NCBI RefSeq assembly: GCF_009883055.1
Contig: NZ_WWVR01000006.1
Location: forward strand, 43,975 to 107,974
DNA length: 64,000 nt
DNA from: Blautia sp. BIOML-A1
Lineage (GTDB): Bacteria; Bacillota; Clostridia; Lachnospirales; Lachnospiraceae
Reading direction: 5' to 3'
In this document: positions 16,890 through 26,234 of the stretch, piece by piece
Position numbering within the stretch: the first letter of the stretch is position 1
How the letters are laid out: each line of letters starts with the position of its first letter
Program-made: the position numbers and the translations under genes
The notes under the pieces: generated by a model
Told to the model about the DNA's origin: nothing
The model's input: only the letters and a program-made list of their open reading frames with translations
Database searches by the model: none

Positions 16890-17545
16890 AAAGTGCTTCC
16901 GATACCGGGAGCACTTTCAACTTTTATGAAACCGTGATGTGCTTCAATAATCTGTCTGGCGACAGAAAGTCCGAGGCCTGTGCCGCCGGACTTATAGGTT
17001 ATGAAAGGTTCAAATATCCGCGATTTTTGAGATGGGGTCATGCCGCATCCGTTATCCTGAACAGAAATATGTACATATTGAGCAGTGGATTCGGCACGAA
17101 AACAGATGCTTCCATGTGTATGGCTGATGGATTCCTGAGCGTTGCGAAGAAGATTTAGAAATACCTGTCGGATTTTCAGGGGATCCAGAGATAATTGTGG
17201 GAGATTATCGGGGATGTCCGTTTTAAATTCGATTTCCAGATATTTCAGAACAGGGCGAAAAGACCTTGATATTTCGTTTAAGCAGGGACTTAAGTCAGTT
17301 AAAACAAGAGAAAGCTGTCCTGCATTCTGGTATCGCGACATGTCATCCAGCAGTGCATGGATATATTCCAGATTTTCGAGTATGTTTTCCCACTGTTCAT
17401 CGTTGGAGAGTTGAGGGTGGGAGGAAGCGAGAAGCTGCAGTTCACTGGAGAGAAGTGCCAGTGGATTTCTCAGTTCATGCGAAAACCTGGAAAACAGGAT
17501 TTTAATTTGTTCTGTATGTTTTGCGGAATCGATTTTTTCTTTCAT
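16808..17545 (-). CDS. Soluble histidine kinase core without sensor domain
   Basis: A 245-residue HisKA-HATPase protein. The phospho-accepting box is FSRFSHELRNPLALL at about residue 19, the N box FLNLLRNAQESI, the G1 box VQDNGCGM, and the G2 box SGGTGLGLSVAR. No membrane helix or PAS domain precedes it and no response regulator is adjacent. It may therefore be an orphan kinase or fed by another sensor. ATG 17545 has GAGGTGA upstream. Its C-terminal coding overlaps the rhomboid gene end tail-to-tail. Confidence 0.8.
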   Translation of the reverse strand: MKEKIDSAKHTEQIKILFSRFSHELRNPLALLSSELQLLASSHPQLSNDEQWENILENLEYIHALLDDMSRYQNAGQLSLVLTDLSPCLNEISRSFRPVLKYLEIEFKTDIPDNLPQLSLDPLKIRQVFLNLLRNAQESISHTHGSICFRAESTAQYVHISVQDNGCGMTPSQKSRIFEPFITYKSGGTGLGLSVARQIIEAHHGFIKVESAPGIGSTFHVYIPLDPEGCQNRTASTKPVSRPPI

Positions 17546-17672
17546 AATCTGTCACCTCATGTCAAGTGTAGCATTGTAAAATGCAGGCGGCAACAAATTT
17601 CGTATTGAAAAAATCGTCAAAATACGTCACAATAGAGCTAGAAAACACTATAAAATAAAGGAGAAATTGATC

Positions 17673-18074
17673 ATGGAAAATTGTATTTTTTGTAAAATCG
17701 CAAATGGAGAGATTCCGTCAGCTACTTTATATGAGGACGAAGATTTCCGGGTGATCCTGGATCTGGGACCGGCAAGCAAGGGACATGCCCTGATTCTTCC
17801 GAAGGCTCACGCAGCTGATATTTATGAACTTCCGGACGAAACAGCAGGAAAGGCAATGATTCTTGCAAAACATATGGCAGCCAGACTCAGAGACGGACTG
17901 AACTGTGATGGTTTTAATATTGTACAGAATAACGGAGAAATCGCAGGTCAGACCGTATTTCATTTTCATATGCATCTGATTCCAAGATACGAGGGAGATA
18001 ATGTCGGAATTACCTGGAAACCGGGAAAACTGACAGATGAAGAGAAAGAGGAAATTCTGGCAAAAGTAAAATAA
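17673..18074 (+). CDS. HIT-family nucleotide hydrolase
   Basis: A 133-residue histidine-triad protein (Hint/HinT-like purine nucleoside phosphoramidase or dinucleotide hydrolase). It has the start ENCIFCKIANGEIPSA, then the catalytic triad HFHMHLIPR near the C-terminus. The Cys pair at the N-terminus, with a downstream His, is typical of zinc-binding HIT proteins. ATG 17673 has AAGGAGA upstream; an in-frame TTG six bases earlier is less likely. It is monocistronic or co-transcribed with the next gene 24 bases away. Confidence 0.85.
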   Translation: MENCIFCKIANGEIPSATLYEDEDFRVILDLGPASKGHALILPKAHAADIYELPDETAGKAMILAKHMAARLRDGLNCDGFNIVQNNGEIAGQTVFHFHMHLIPRYEGDNVGITWKPGKLTDEEKEEILAKVK

Positions 18075-18098
18075 AAATGTCAGGATGATGCAAAAGAT

Positions 18099-18632
18099 AT
18101 GGTTGAGAATTTTACAGATTTCTATGATACTTTCTTTGAATTCTCAGCAAACATTGCCTACAGGATCGTAAAGGAAAAGAACATATCCAAGGATATTGCA
18201 CAGGAGGTATTTATGTACTTTCTGAAAGAAGAGGACAAACTGGATTATTCTGATGAAGAATGTTTAAGAGCCAAGGTTCATAATAAAACCAGAAAGGTAT
18301 GTCTTGATTATCTGAAACGTTCCTGTAACAGACATGAAATGTGTATTATTGACGATGAGGATAACGGCGAGGAGATTATAGACGAGAAGGCTAATCCGGA
18401 AGCTGTTATCCTCGAATTAGAAGATAAGGCGGACAGGAATCGTGCGCTGGAGATGCTCCGGAGAGAGAATCCTGTAAGTTACGAAATCCTGCTCAGGACA
18501 CAGGTTTATGGAGAACCACCGGATGTGGTAGCGAAGGAGTATGGAATCAGCAGAAATGCGGTTAATAATCGTAACTTCAGGTCGAAGGCGTGGATGAAAG
18601 AGAAACTTAAAAAAATACGCAGACAACCCTAA
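18099..18632 (+). CDS. ECF-like RNA polymerase sigma factor
   Basis: A 177-residue sigma-70-family protein. Region 2 lies at about residues 10-75 (KNISKDIAQEVFMYFLKE, then VHNKTRKVCLDYLKR). Region 4 HTH lies at about 120-170 (YGEPPDVVAKEYGISRNAVNNR). No region 1 or 3 is seen. Such factors direct stress or envelope regulons and are usually held by an anti-sigma factor. The nearby membrane protein broken at 20225 is a plausible relative of such a regulator, but murG lies between them on the other strand, so pairing is unproven. Confidence 0.75.
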   Translation: MVENFTDFYDTFFEFSANIAYRIVKEKNISKDIAQEVFMYFLKEEDKLDYSDEECLRAKVHNKTRKVCLDYLKRSCNRHEMCIIDDEDNGEEIIDEKANPEAVILELEDKADRNRALEMLRRENPVSYEILLRTQVYGEPPDVVAKEYGISRNAVNNRNFRSKAWMKEKLKKIRRQP

Positions 18633-18648
18633 AGTGGGCAGTCTGCGT
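18617..18648. terminator. Bidirectional hairpin between sigma gene and murG
   Basis: ACGCAGAC pairs with GTCTGCGT around a CCC/GGG inner stem, between two convergent genes. A-rich and T-rich flanks make it usable from both sides. It overlaps the last codons of the sigma gene. Confidence 0.65.
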
Positions 18649-18662
18649 AAAATATCTGTCGT

Positions 18663-19733
18663 TTATTTTGATGGGACACATCCTTCAATAAGAGAAACGA
18701 TGTGATGGATAGAATCCATCTGTTTGCTTTTTGCCATGGCTTCTTCGAAGGAATGACGGTTATCATAAAGCTGATGAATGGTATCAAGAAGCTTCTGATC
18801 GGTAATCTCCTCCTCTTCAAGAACCATGCTGTATCCCTGTTTTTCGAAGGAACGGGCATTCAGGATCTGGTCACCGCGGCTTGCATTGGCGGACAGCGGG
18901 ATCAGGAGATTTGGTTTGTGGAGGGCACTGATCTCACAGATTGCATTAGCTCCTGCACGGGAGATTACAACGTCTGCCAGGGCAAAGAGATCCGGCAGTT
19001 CGTCTTTGATATATTCGTATTGAACATATCCGGCAGTACCGGTCAGTTTTTCGTCCATTTTTCCCTTACCGCACAGATGGATCACCTGGAAATCCTTCAG
19101 AAGTTCTGGAAGGATCTTGCGGACATGGTCATTAACCGAGGCAGCACCAAGACTTCCACCGATGATCATAAGGACTGGTTTATCAGCAGTGAAACCACAG
19201 AACTGACGGCCGGCTTCTTTATTACCGTTTAGCAATTCCTGACGGATTGGTGTTCCGGTGAGAACAGCCTTGTCCTTTGGCAGAGAGCTGACTGTTTCAG
19301 GAAAGTTACAGCACACTTTGACAGCGGATGGAATACACAGTTTGTTGGCAAGTCCGGGAGTCATATCAGACTCGTGGATGATTGCTGGGATTTTACAACG
19401 CTTTGCAGCGATAACAACAGGGACGGTAACGAAACCTCCCTTTGAAAATACAACATCGGGTTTCAGTTGTTTGAGAAGCTTTTTGGCTTCATGAAATCCT
19501 TTGAGAACACGGAACGGATCGGAGAAGTTCTTAGGGTCAAAGTAACGTCTCAGTTTACCTGAAGAAATCCCGTAATACGGAATTCCGAGTTCTTCAATCA
19601 GTTTACGTTCGATTCCATTATAGGAACCGATATAAGATATCTGATATCCAGCCTCTTTAAGTGCCGGGATCAGAGCTATGTTTGGGGTGACATGTCCGGC
19701 AGTACCACCGCCGGTAAGAATAATATGCTTCAT
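18663..19733 (-). CDS. murG: MurG, UDP-GlcNAc:lipid I GlcNAc transferase
   Basis: A 356-residue glycosyltransferase that converts lipid I to lipid II on the inner membrane face, the last cytoplasmic step of peptidoglycan precursor synthesis. It has the N-terminal loop [12 protein letters not shown], the second Gly-rich loop [12 protein letters not shown], and the C-terminal donor site [12 protein letters not shown]. The start is ATG 19733 with AGGAGGGA upstream; a longer in-frame extension to 19799 lacks a ribosome site. It stands alone, not in the usual mur/fts cluster. Confidence 0.92.
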   Translation of the reverse strand: MKHIILTGGGTAGHVTPNIALIPALKEAGYQISYIGSYNGIERKLIEELGIPYYGISSGKLRRYFDPKNFSDPFRVLKGFHEAKKLLKQLKPDVVFSKGGFVTVPVVIAAKRCKIPAIIHESDMTPGLANKLCIPSAVKVCCNFPETVSSLPKDKAVLTGTPIRQELLNGNKEAGRQFCGFTADKPVLMIIGGSLGAASVNDHVRKILPELLKDFQVIHLCGKGKMDEKLTGTAGYVQYEYIKDELPDLFALADVVISRAGANAICEISALHKPNLLIPLSANASRGDQILNARSFEKQGYSMVLEEEEITDQKLLDTIHQLYDNRHSFEEAMAKSKQMDSIHHIVSLIEGCVPSK

Positions 19734-19918
19734 GGGAATCCCTCCTGAAAAATCTTTTTTATTATCAATAACTATGAACCACAAGGGCAGAATTGTCAAG
19801 GAAAGATACAGTATAAGAGGATAAGTAGTTGCTGTGAACAGTTACGATAAGTAACTACTCAGTAATTCCGTTTACAGAAACGATTTATCAGGATATCCCA
19901 TTGGCTGGAGAATTACTT

Positions 19919-20803
19919 ATGAAAAAAGAGTTTGAAAATAACAAAAAAAACGCATTGGGAAATAACCCGGATCTGCGGGATGATATAGATGATGAAATGT
20001 TTCAGAAGATACTCAGGGAAGAATTTATAGAGAGAGAAAAGCAGATAGAAGAAGCACTTTTTGCGGACAAAGATGTAGAAAATCTGGTGTTCACAGATGA
20101 AGAAGTCAAGGATTCTTATCAGGAACTGCTGCGTCGGTTTGAGAGAGAAAAAAAGGAAAATGCAGAGCATGAAGCTTCAGATTCAAAAATCATTGAGATC
20201 AAAAGCAGAAAAACAGGAGTCAGGTAGCATCAGCTTGGAAAAGTCGTGGGGATGGCGGCGGTTGCTTTGGCATGTATATTTGCTGCGAGCATGACCAGTG
20301 AGGCGAACCGGAGGTATCTGGTGAATAGTATGAGGATCTGGAGTGGAGATGATACGAAGACGGTTGTGGACAATGATGAGGAAAATGAGAGAGTAAATAT
20401 AGATGAGGATAAGGCAATTGCCGATATAGAAGAGAAACTGGGGATAGAAATGCCGCGGTTTTATTACAGGCCGCCGCATTTTCGGTTTTTGTCATATGAA
20501 ATTTCTGAATTAACAGAAATTGCTAAAATAGAATATCAGTATGGCAGTGATGTTATTTTTTTCTATATTAATAAAGAAGCAAAAGACACATCCAGTAATA
20601 TTAACAGTGCACATGGAGATGATCGGGAAAGTCAGAAGATAACAAAAGATAATATAGAAATATCTGTTGAAAAAGTTCAATTTGAGGATGATGAAGAATC
20701 GTGTTATATTGCAGAATGGAAAGCAAATGATACTCTATATAGGATTTCCGGCAGGATAGAAAAGGCAGAACTGAAAAAAATTATAAAAAATATGGAATTC
20801 TAG
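19919..20803 (+). pseudogene. DUF4367-like membrane protein (anti-sigma type) split by an in-frame TAG
   Basis: Two frames, 19919-20227 and from about 20228 to 20803, are in the same register. They are separated only by a TAG at 20225-20227. The first part is an acidic, helical cytoplasmic region of 102 residues. Right after the stop comes HQLGKVVGMAAVALACIFAA, a membrane helix, then SMTSEANRRYL and a DUF4367-like extracellular domain. Read through, the protein would be 294 residues, the normal layout of a one-helix anti-sigma-like protein in this family. ATG 19919 has CTGGAGA upstream. Either a recent nonsense mutation or a sequencing error explains it; stop readthrough is less likely. Confidence 0.65.
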
Positions 20804-20870
20804 CGTGATTTTTGCTTTTTTTCGTCGTATTAATAGTGTAAGGGTTGTTTACGACAGAAGGGAAGTGAGA

Positions 20871-21386
20871 ATGGCAAAGAAGTGGAAACGAATACTGGCA
20901 GCTGGTATGACGGCCGGGTTACTTATGACATGTGGCTCTCAGCCGGTATTTGCACAGTCTGACAGTCTGATAGATGCGATTTTGGATGAGAAAGCAGGCG
21001 CGAATGAAATTACCGCTGAAGAGACAACGGAAGATTTTTCAGAAGACACCAGTTATAGTATGCTCCGAGGTACAAACTTAAACTCGGGTCATATTAAAAT
21101 CCAGAAGGTGGCCAGTAATGAGATTGCTATTTATGGGTTAACGCAGTGTCACAAGAAATGCAGTAAAGTATATTTATATTTGTATCTGGAACGAAAGTTA
21201 GATGGAAGTTACTATACGTATAAATACTGGAAATTCAATGCATCCAATGTGACAAGTTTAAGCAAAACTCTTGATGTTGCAGTTCCAAGCGGTACTTATT
21301 ACCGGGTACGCGGCTACCATGCGGCAAGTAACGGAGGCCTGAAAGAATCCACATCCACATTAACAAGTGGCATCATGGTGAAATAA
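20871..21386 (+). CDS. DUF6147 secreted protein
   Basis: A 171-residue protein with a signal peptide (KRILAAGMTAGLLMTCGSQPVFA, cut probably after VFA). An acidic linker follows, then a small beta-rich domain with GHIKIQKVASNEIAIYG and QCHKKC near residue 105 and a Tyr-rich strand set. It resembles the DUF6147 family of Lachnospiraceae exported proteins; the function is unknown. ATG 20871 has GAAGGGAAGTGAG upstream, and an upstream GTG at 20805 is rejected. It follows the split DUF4367-like gene closely, so they may be one operon. Confidence 0.7.
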   Translation: MAKKWKRILAAGMTAGLLMTCGSQPVFAQSDSLIDAILDEKAGANEITAEETTEDFSEDTSYSMLRGTNLNSGHIKIQKVASNEIAIYGLTQCHKKCSKVYLYLYLERKLDGSYYTYKYWKFNASNVTSLSKTLDVAVPSGTYYRVRGYHAASNGGLKESTSTLTSGIMVK

Positions 21387-21593
21387 TCTTTCTGCCGACA
21401 GTAGAAAAAGAAAAATATTAAGCAGTACCATTACAACTGAATAGCGAAGCATGGGTGCGTTCCAGGGGGATGACAGAAACATAAAATAAGCCGTAGTAAA
21501 CATCCGTTACCTTTCAACTGGCGCGAAGTGCTTGCAGTCGTCGAGAATATATGGGAAAATATTCGACTCGATAAAAACAATATACACACACAA
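21387..21593. other. Non-coding interval with an imperfect inverted repeat
   Basis: No gene is recognised in this stretch. An imperfect inverted repeat TCGAGAATAT...ATATTCGA lies at 21541-21566. The short open frames here have no ribosome site and no family resemblance. Confidence 0.4.
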
Positions 21594-21647
21594 CACACAC
21601 AGAAACGGGATGGAATTTATAAAAATTTCATCTCGTTTTTGTGTGTG
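21594..21647 (+). terminator. Very long hairpin terminator
   Basis: CACACAGAAACGGGATGGAA pairs, with G-U pairs, to the strand ending in TCATCTCGTTTTTGTGTGTG. The stem is over 20 bp. It ends the DUF6147 transcript. Confidence 0.75.
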
Positions 21648-21732
21648 GAGACTGTTAAAAAGCTGCTGTATCGTGTATAATAATTACAACTAAAATGTAT
21701 TAGCAAAATTGTCAGAAAAAGGGGGTTCTCAT

Positions 21733-23349
21733 ATGAAGATTACCTTTATTGGGGCGACACACGAAGTTACTGGCAGCTGTTATTATCTGGAAGCAGCAGG
21801 AAAGAAGTTTCTGGTAGACTGTGGCATGGAACAGGGACCGGACTACTATCAGAATCAGGAGATTCCGGTCAATCCGGGGGATCTGGATTTTGCACTTCTG
21901 ACACATGCACACATGGATCATTCCGGAAACCTGCCGGCTGTTTATGCGAAGGGCTTTATGGGACCGATCTATGCAACGCAGGCGACCTGCCATCTCTGTG
22001 ATATTATGCTTCGAGACAGTGCACATATTCAGATGTTCGAGGCGGAATGGCGTAACCGTAAGGGACGCCGGCAGGGTAAACCGGAATTTGTGCCTGCTTA
22101 TACAATGGAAGATGCCATGGGCGTTATACAGAATTTTGTACCATGCCCCTATGAAAAAATAATCACTCCGGCACCGGGAATTTCTGTACGATTTGTAGAT
22201 GCGGGGCATCTTCTGGGGTCTGCCAGCATTGAGCTGACGATTCAGGAAGACGGAGAAGAAAAAAAGATTGTTTTTTCCGGTGATATCGGAAATCTCCATC
22301 AGCCTCTGATCAAAGATCCGACTTATCTTCATGATGCGGATTATGTTGTGATGGAGTCTACCTATGGTGACAGAAGCCACGGAGAACGCCCGGATTATGT
22401 TGCGATTCTTTCGGAAGTGATACAGAGAACCTTTGACAGGGGTGGAAATGTCATAATTCCTTCCTTTGCAGTCGGCCGTACACAGGAAATGCTGTATTTT
22501 ATCCGCCAGATCAAGGAAGAAAATCGTATCAAAGGGCATGATAACTTTAAGGTTTATGTTGACAGTCCTCTGGCAAATGAAGCGACAACGATTTTTAATG
22601 AGCATCAGTATGACTGTTTTGATGAGGAAGCAATCGCACTGGTACAGAAGGGAATCAACCCGCTGATGTTTCCAGGACTTCGTACATCGATCACAAGTGA
22701 TGACTCCAGGGCCATCAACTATGATGAAGACTGCAAGGTGATCATTTCTGCCAGCGGTATGTGTGATGCAGGTCGAATCAAGCATCATCTGAAACATAAC
22801 TTATGGAATGAGAAGAATACGATACTTTTTGTGGGATATCAGGCAATCGGAACGCTTGGAAGATCTCTGATCGAGGGAGCTGAGGATGTGAAGCTCTTTG
22901 GAGAAACCGTTCATGTGAGTGCAGAAATCTGTCAGATGCCGGGAATCAGTGGTCATGCGGATGTGAATGGTCTGATAGACTGGATCAAAGCTTTCGGGGG
23001 AAAACCGAAGAAAGTATTTGTAACTCACGGGGATGACGAGGTGACGGAGATTTTTGCCCGTCGTCTGAATGAAGAACTGGGACTGGATTCCATGGCTCCT
23101 TTCAGCGGCACGATCTATGATCTCAGGGCGAACAGCTGTATTTATGAAGCTCAGGGTATCCGCATTACGAAAGCTTCTGTATCTCCGAAGGCAACCAAAG
23201 CGGCAAGGGCATTCCAGAAGCTGGTTGCGATGGGACAGAGACTTATGTCTGTTATCCGCAAAAACGAAGGCATTCCAAACAAGGATCTGGATCGTTTTAC
23301 CAGAGATATTCAGTCGCTGTGTGATAAGTGGGACAGAAATGATATCTGA
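21733..23349 (+). CDS. Beta-CASP metallo-beta-lactamase-fold nuclease
   Basis: A 538-residue protein of the metallo-beta-lactamase/beta-CASP group with an RNA-specificity (KH-like/RMMBL) tail, probably an RNA-processing nuclease of the YSH1 type. Zinc ligands are visible: THAHMDHSG (HxHxDH), GHLLGSASIE, FSGDIGN. Beta-CASP motifs are VIIPSFAVGRTQE, VIISASGMCDAGRI and ISGHADVNGL. ATG 21733 follows GGGGGTTCTC; an in-frame GTG-type start at 21709 is less likely. It is monocistronic, with a strong convergent terminator downstream. Confidence 0.85.
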   Translation: MKITFIGATHEVTGSCYYLEAAGKKFLVDCGMEQGPDYYQNQEIPVNPGDLDFALLTHAHMDHSGNLPAVYAKGFMGPIYATQATCHLCDIMLRDSAHIQMFEAEWRNRKGRRQGKPEFVPAYTMEDAMGVIQNFVPCPYEKIITPAPGISVRFVDAGHLLGSASIELTIQEDGEEKKIVFSGDIGNLHQPLIKDPTYLHDADYVVMESTYGDRSHGERPDYVAILSEVIQRTFDRGGNVIIPSFAVGRTQEMLYFIRQIKEENRIKGHDNFKVYVDSPLANEATTIFNEHQYDCFDEEAIALVQKGINPLMFPGLRTSITSDDSRAINYDEDCKVIISASGMCDAGRIKHHLKHNLWNEKNTILFVGYQAIGTLGRSLIEGAEDVKLFGETVHVSAEICQMPGISGHADVNGLIDWIKAFGGKPKKVFVTHGDDEVTEIFARRLNEELGLDSMAPFSGTIYDLRANSCIYEAQGIRITKASVSPKATKAARAFQKLVAMGQRLMSVIRKNEGIPNKDLDRFTRDIQSLCDKWDRNDI

Positions 23350-23364
23350 GATTTATTTCTTAAT

Positions 23365-23397
23365 AAATTAGGAGAGGCTTTATGCCTCTCCTAATTT
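23365..23397. terminator. Bidirectional terminator
   Basis: A perfect 14-bp stem AAATTAGGAGAGGC/GCCTCTCCTAATTT serves the convergent beta-CASP and TSCPD genes. It includes the last codons of the latter. Confidence 0.85.
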
Positions 23398-23628
23398 CTG
23401 TTTTAATGCTTTTGCAAGCTGATCCGGACAGGAAGTTGGCTTGAAACCACAACGGATTCCTTCCAGTCGGCTGATTGCTTCTTTGGCATCCATGCCCTCT
23501 ACCAGGCGGGCAACACCCTGTGTATTTCCGGAGCATCCACCCTGGAATTTCACATCGCGGATCTTGCCGGCATCGTCGATATCAAAAGAAATAGCGCTGG
23601 CACAGACGCCAGATGTCTTATATACCAT
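23380..23628 (-). CDS. TIGR03905 family TSCPD-domain protein
   Basis: An 82-residue protein: VYKTSGVCASAISFDIDD, then FQGGCSGNTQGVARLVEGM and CGFKPTSCPDQLAKAL. The four conserved Cys and TSCPD motif match TIGR03905, which is related to the C-terminal domain of some ribonucleotide reductases. It may bind metal; the function is unknown. ATG 23628 has AAGGAGGAA upstream. Confidence 0.85.
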   Translation of the reverse strand: MVYKTSGVCASAISFDIDDAGKIRDVKFQGGCSGNTQGVARLVEGMDAKEAISRLEGIRCGFKPTSCPDQLAKALKQKLGEA

Positions 23629-23777
23629 AAAAAATTCCTCCTTAGTTATTTTTAATATTATAACAGAAAGTAAAAAAGGTTTCCATATAATCTGAACTTT
23701 TGTTATAATGAAAGTTGAAACGATTTTAACTATGAAAATTTTTTATTTTATCTTTTATATAGAGGAGAACACATATT

Positions 23778-24482
23778 ATGAGACGTATTGGAATTATCGG
23801 AGCAATGGAAGTAGAAGTTGAGAAGCTTAAAGCACGCATGGAAAATGTCGAGATTACACGCAGGGCTTCCATGGAATTTTATGCAGGAACTCTTGAAGGC
23901 AAAAATGTAGTTGTAGTACGTTCTGGTATTGGAAAGGTAAATGCGGCAGTGTGTACACAGATTCTGATCGATGAATTTGAGGCAGAGGCTGTGATCAATA
24001 CCGGTATTGCAGGAAGTCTGAATGCAGATATTAACATTGGGGATCTTGTGATCTCAACAGATCTTGTACATCATGATATGAATGCAGTTGCATTTGGATA
24101 TCCGGTGGGACAGATTCCGCAGATGGAAGCTTTTTCATTCAGAAGTGATGAGAATCTGCGTAAGCTGGCAGTACAGGCATGCAGAGATGTAAATCCTGAC
24201 ATTGAAGTTTATGAGGGACGCATTGCCTCCGGAGATCAGTTTGTAGCAGATCAGGGTGTCAAGGATGAGATTATAAAGAACTTTGACGCCTGTGCAGTAG
24301 AGATGGAAGGTGCAGCAATCGCACAGGCTGCCTACCTTAACAATGTTCCGTTCATTGTAGTGCGTGCGATTTCTGACAAGGCGGACGGAAGTGCAGAGGT
24401 AGATTATCCGACATTTGAGGCATTGGCAGTGGAACATTGCGTAAAGATGACACTTCGTATCCTGAACCAGATTAAGGATTGA
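23778..24482 (+). CDS. mtnN: 5'-methylthioadenosine/S-adenosylhomocysteine nucleosidase
   Basis: A 234-residue enzyme that hydrolyses MTA and SAH to adenine and a thioribose sugar, in methionine salvage, methyl-cycle clean-up and AI-2 precursor formation. It has the N-terminal GIIGAMEVEVE, GIAGSLN, SGDQFVAD, the substrate-binding AVEMEGAAIAQ, and the catalytic Asp in RAISDKADG. The length is normal. ATG 23778 has GAGGAGAA upstream. A promoter-like TTGTTATAATG lies near 23700. Confidence 0.92.
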   Translation: MRRIGIIGAMEVEVEKLKARMENVEITRRASMEFYAGTLEGKNVVVVRSGIGKVNAAVCTQILIDEFEAEAVINTGIAGSLNADINIGDLVISTDLVHHDMNAVAFGYPVGQIPQMEAFSFRSDENLRKLAVQACRDVNPDIEVYEGRIASGDQFVADQGVKDEIIKNFDACAVEMEGAAIAQAAYLNNVPFIVVRAISDKADGSAEVDYPTFEALAVEHCVKMTLRILNQIKD

Positions 24483-24567
24483 TATTGCCAGATTTTCAGC
24501 CGAAATTGCACACTATAGACTGCGGGGCATAGACTATTATAGATGATGGGAAAAACAGGAGAAATTT

Positions 24568-24957
24568 ATGTACGATGACAGATTTTTTCCATTCTATACA
24601 GCGTATGCCAATCCCGTTTTTTATGGCGGGGAGCAGATACAGGAACAGGAGTTTGCACTGATGCAGTCCTATTATCCAGAGGCGGCAGACAGGATCCGGG
24701 AAAAAGTAGAAAAAGAATGTCGGCTTCTGGACTATGAGGGAAGCAGACTCTATGATGAATACCCGGATAAATTTATGCTGCATCAGTTATGTCGGCAGAT
24801 TCGTGCACAGGTGGAGAGTGAAATGAAGGCTCAGGGTGTCCCGGACGGATTTCTCGATGAGCTTATCCAGGTTCTGCTCTGCCAGGAGATATGTCGAAGA
24901 CGATGCAGACGGCACAGATATTATCTCAGCCGGGAAGACATTCACTTTTACAAGTGA
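24568..24957 (+). CDS. Conserved hypothetical protein
   Basis: A 129-residue soluble, charged protein not recognised as a named family. It begins MYDDRFFPFYTAYANPVF. It contains EFALMQSYYPEAADRIREKV, helical stretches and a Cys/Arg-rich end (LLCQEICRRRCRRHRYYLSR). No membrane segment or signal is seen. ATG 24568 follows AGGAGAAA. It sits between mtnN and a methyltransferase gene on the same strand, so it may be co-expressed. Confidence 0.65.
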   Translation: MYDDRFFPFYTAYANPVFYGGEQIQEQEFALMQSYYPEAADRIREKVEKECRLLDYEGSRLYDEYPDKFMLHQLCRQIRAQVESEMKAQGVPDGFLDELIQVLLCQEICRRRCRRHRYYLSREDIHFYK

Positions 24958-25052
24958 TGAAATGGAGACTTTTATGTGTATTCGGTCTGAAGTGGTATTG
25001 TGAACAGTAACAGTTATGGAGCATACAGAATAGAAAGAATTTATAATAAAAT

Positions 25053-26234
25053 ATGAAAACATTACAGGAATTTTTGGAGGAACAGTTTGACCAGGAAATG
25101 ATGTTGGCGGTTTTGAGTGGACAGAGGCAAAAAGGTGATGACATTCCGTCAAAGGTGCGTATACGTCCTGTGGAGATCAGAGGTACTGTCTGCTATCAGG
25201 CTACGGCAGCAGTCGGTCAGAAGGCAATTCACAAGAACTATACTCTGGAAGAGGTTATCATTTATGTCAGGGATTGTCTTGAGAATGGTTTTTCCCAGCT
25301 TCAGATTCAGGGCCAGCATAGAGATGCGTCTGTTCTGATCAGCAAAAAAGGCAGGCAGACTATGAAAACAAAGCAGCATCCGCCGATGGAGCCGGTGAAA
25401 ATCATGGCTCACAACAGAGTGAAACAGTATATTCTCCAAGAGGGAATACCGGTTCCGTTTCTGGTGGATCTTGGAGTCATGAGTGAGCAGGGTAAGGTGC
25501 ATCAGTCCTCTTATGATAAATTTAAACAGATCAATCGTTTTCTGGAATTTATTGAGGATATACTTCCGGCACTTTCAAGGGAGCGGGAGATCACCATTCT
25601 GGATTTTGGCTGCGGTAAATCTTATCTTACGTTTGCCATGTATTATTATCTGAGAGAACTTAAGGGATATGATGTGAACATCATTGGTCTGGATCTCAAG
25701 ACAGATGTGATTAGTAAATGTAGCAGACTTGCTCAGAAATACGGTTATGAGAAGCTGCATTTCCTGCAGGGCGATATTGCGGACTATGATGGGGTTCAGA
25801 AGGTAGATATGGTTGTGACTTTGCATGCGTGTGACAGGGCAACGGATTATGCACTTGCAAAGGCAGTTGAATGGGGGGCAGAGGTTATTCTTTCTGTACC
25901 GTGCTGCCAGCATGAACTAAATGATAAAATACAGAATGAGCTGTTAAAACCAGTACTCAGTTATGGAATACTTAAGGAACGTCTGTCTGCACTTCTGACT
26001 GACGGAATCCGTGCAGAACTTCTGGAATCCAGGGGATATCGCACGCAGATCCTTGAGTTTATCGATATGGAGCATACACCGAAGAATCTTATGATCCGTG
26101 CGGTCAAAACCGGAAAGAAGAAGTCAGCAGATGAACTTTCCAGAATGACAGAAGCACTACATGCAGATCTGACACTGGAGAGGCTGCTTTATCCGCAGGG
26201 ACTTGAGCGGGAGAAAGGAGTACCAGAACCATGA
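25053..26234 (+). CDS. Class I SAM-dependent methyltransferase (METTL25/GSTCD-like)
   Basis: A 393-residue protein whose C-terminal half holds a Rossmann methyltransferase fold. ILDFGCGKSYLTFAMYYYL is motif I, then NIIGLDLKTDVI, LQGDIADYD, and VTLHACDRATDYAL with SVPCCQHELND. This CCQHE motif is typical of METTL25/GSTCD-like enzymes that may act on RNA or protein. The N-terminal 120 residues are family-specific. ATG 25053 lacks an obvious strong ribosome site but no better start is in frame. Its end overlaps the next gene by four bases (ATGA). Confidence 0.8.
   Translation: MKTLQEFLEEQFDQEMMLAVLSGQRQKGDDIPSKVRIRPVEIRGTVCYQATAAVGQKAIHKNYTLEEVIIYVRDCLENGFSQLQIQGQHRDASVLISKKGRQTMKTKQHPPMEPVKIMAHNRVKQYILQEGIPVPFLVDLGVMSEQGKVHQSSYDKFKQINRFLEFIEDILPALSREREITILDFGCGKSYLTFAMYYYLRELKGYDVNIIGLDLKTDVISKCSRLAQKYGYEKLHFLQGDIADYDGVQKVDMVVTLHACDRATDYALAKAVEWGAEVILSVPCCQHELNDKIQNELLKPVLSYGILKERLSALLTDGIRAELLESRGYRTQILEFIDMEHTPKNLMIRAVKTGKKKSADELSRMTEALHADLTLERLLYPQGLEREKGVPEP

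Noticed and set aside
16888..16917. Terminator of the rhomboid gene
   Set aside because: The AAAGTGCTTCC/GGGAGCACTTT hairpin is inside the histidine-kinase coding sequence near its G2 region; pairing may be accidental, so I did not list it as a terminator.
21481..21660. Gene fragment with WREVLAVVENIW-like translation
   Set aside because: The frame has no start or ribosome site and runs into the long terminator stem; no family resemblance.
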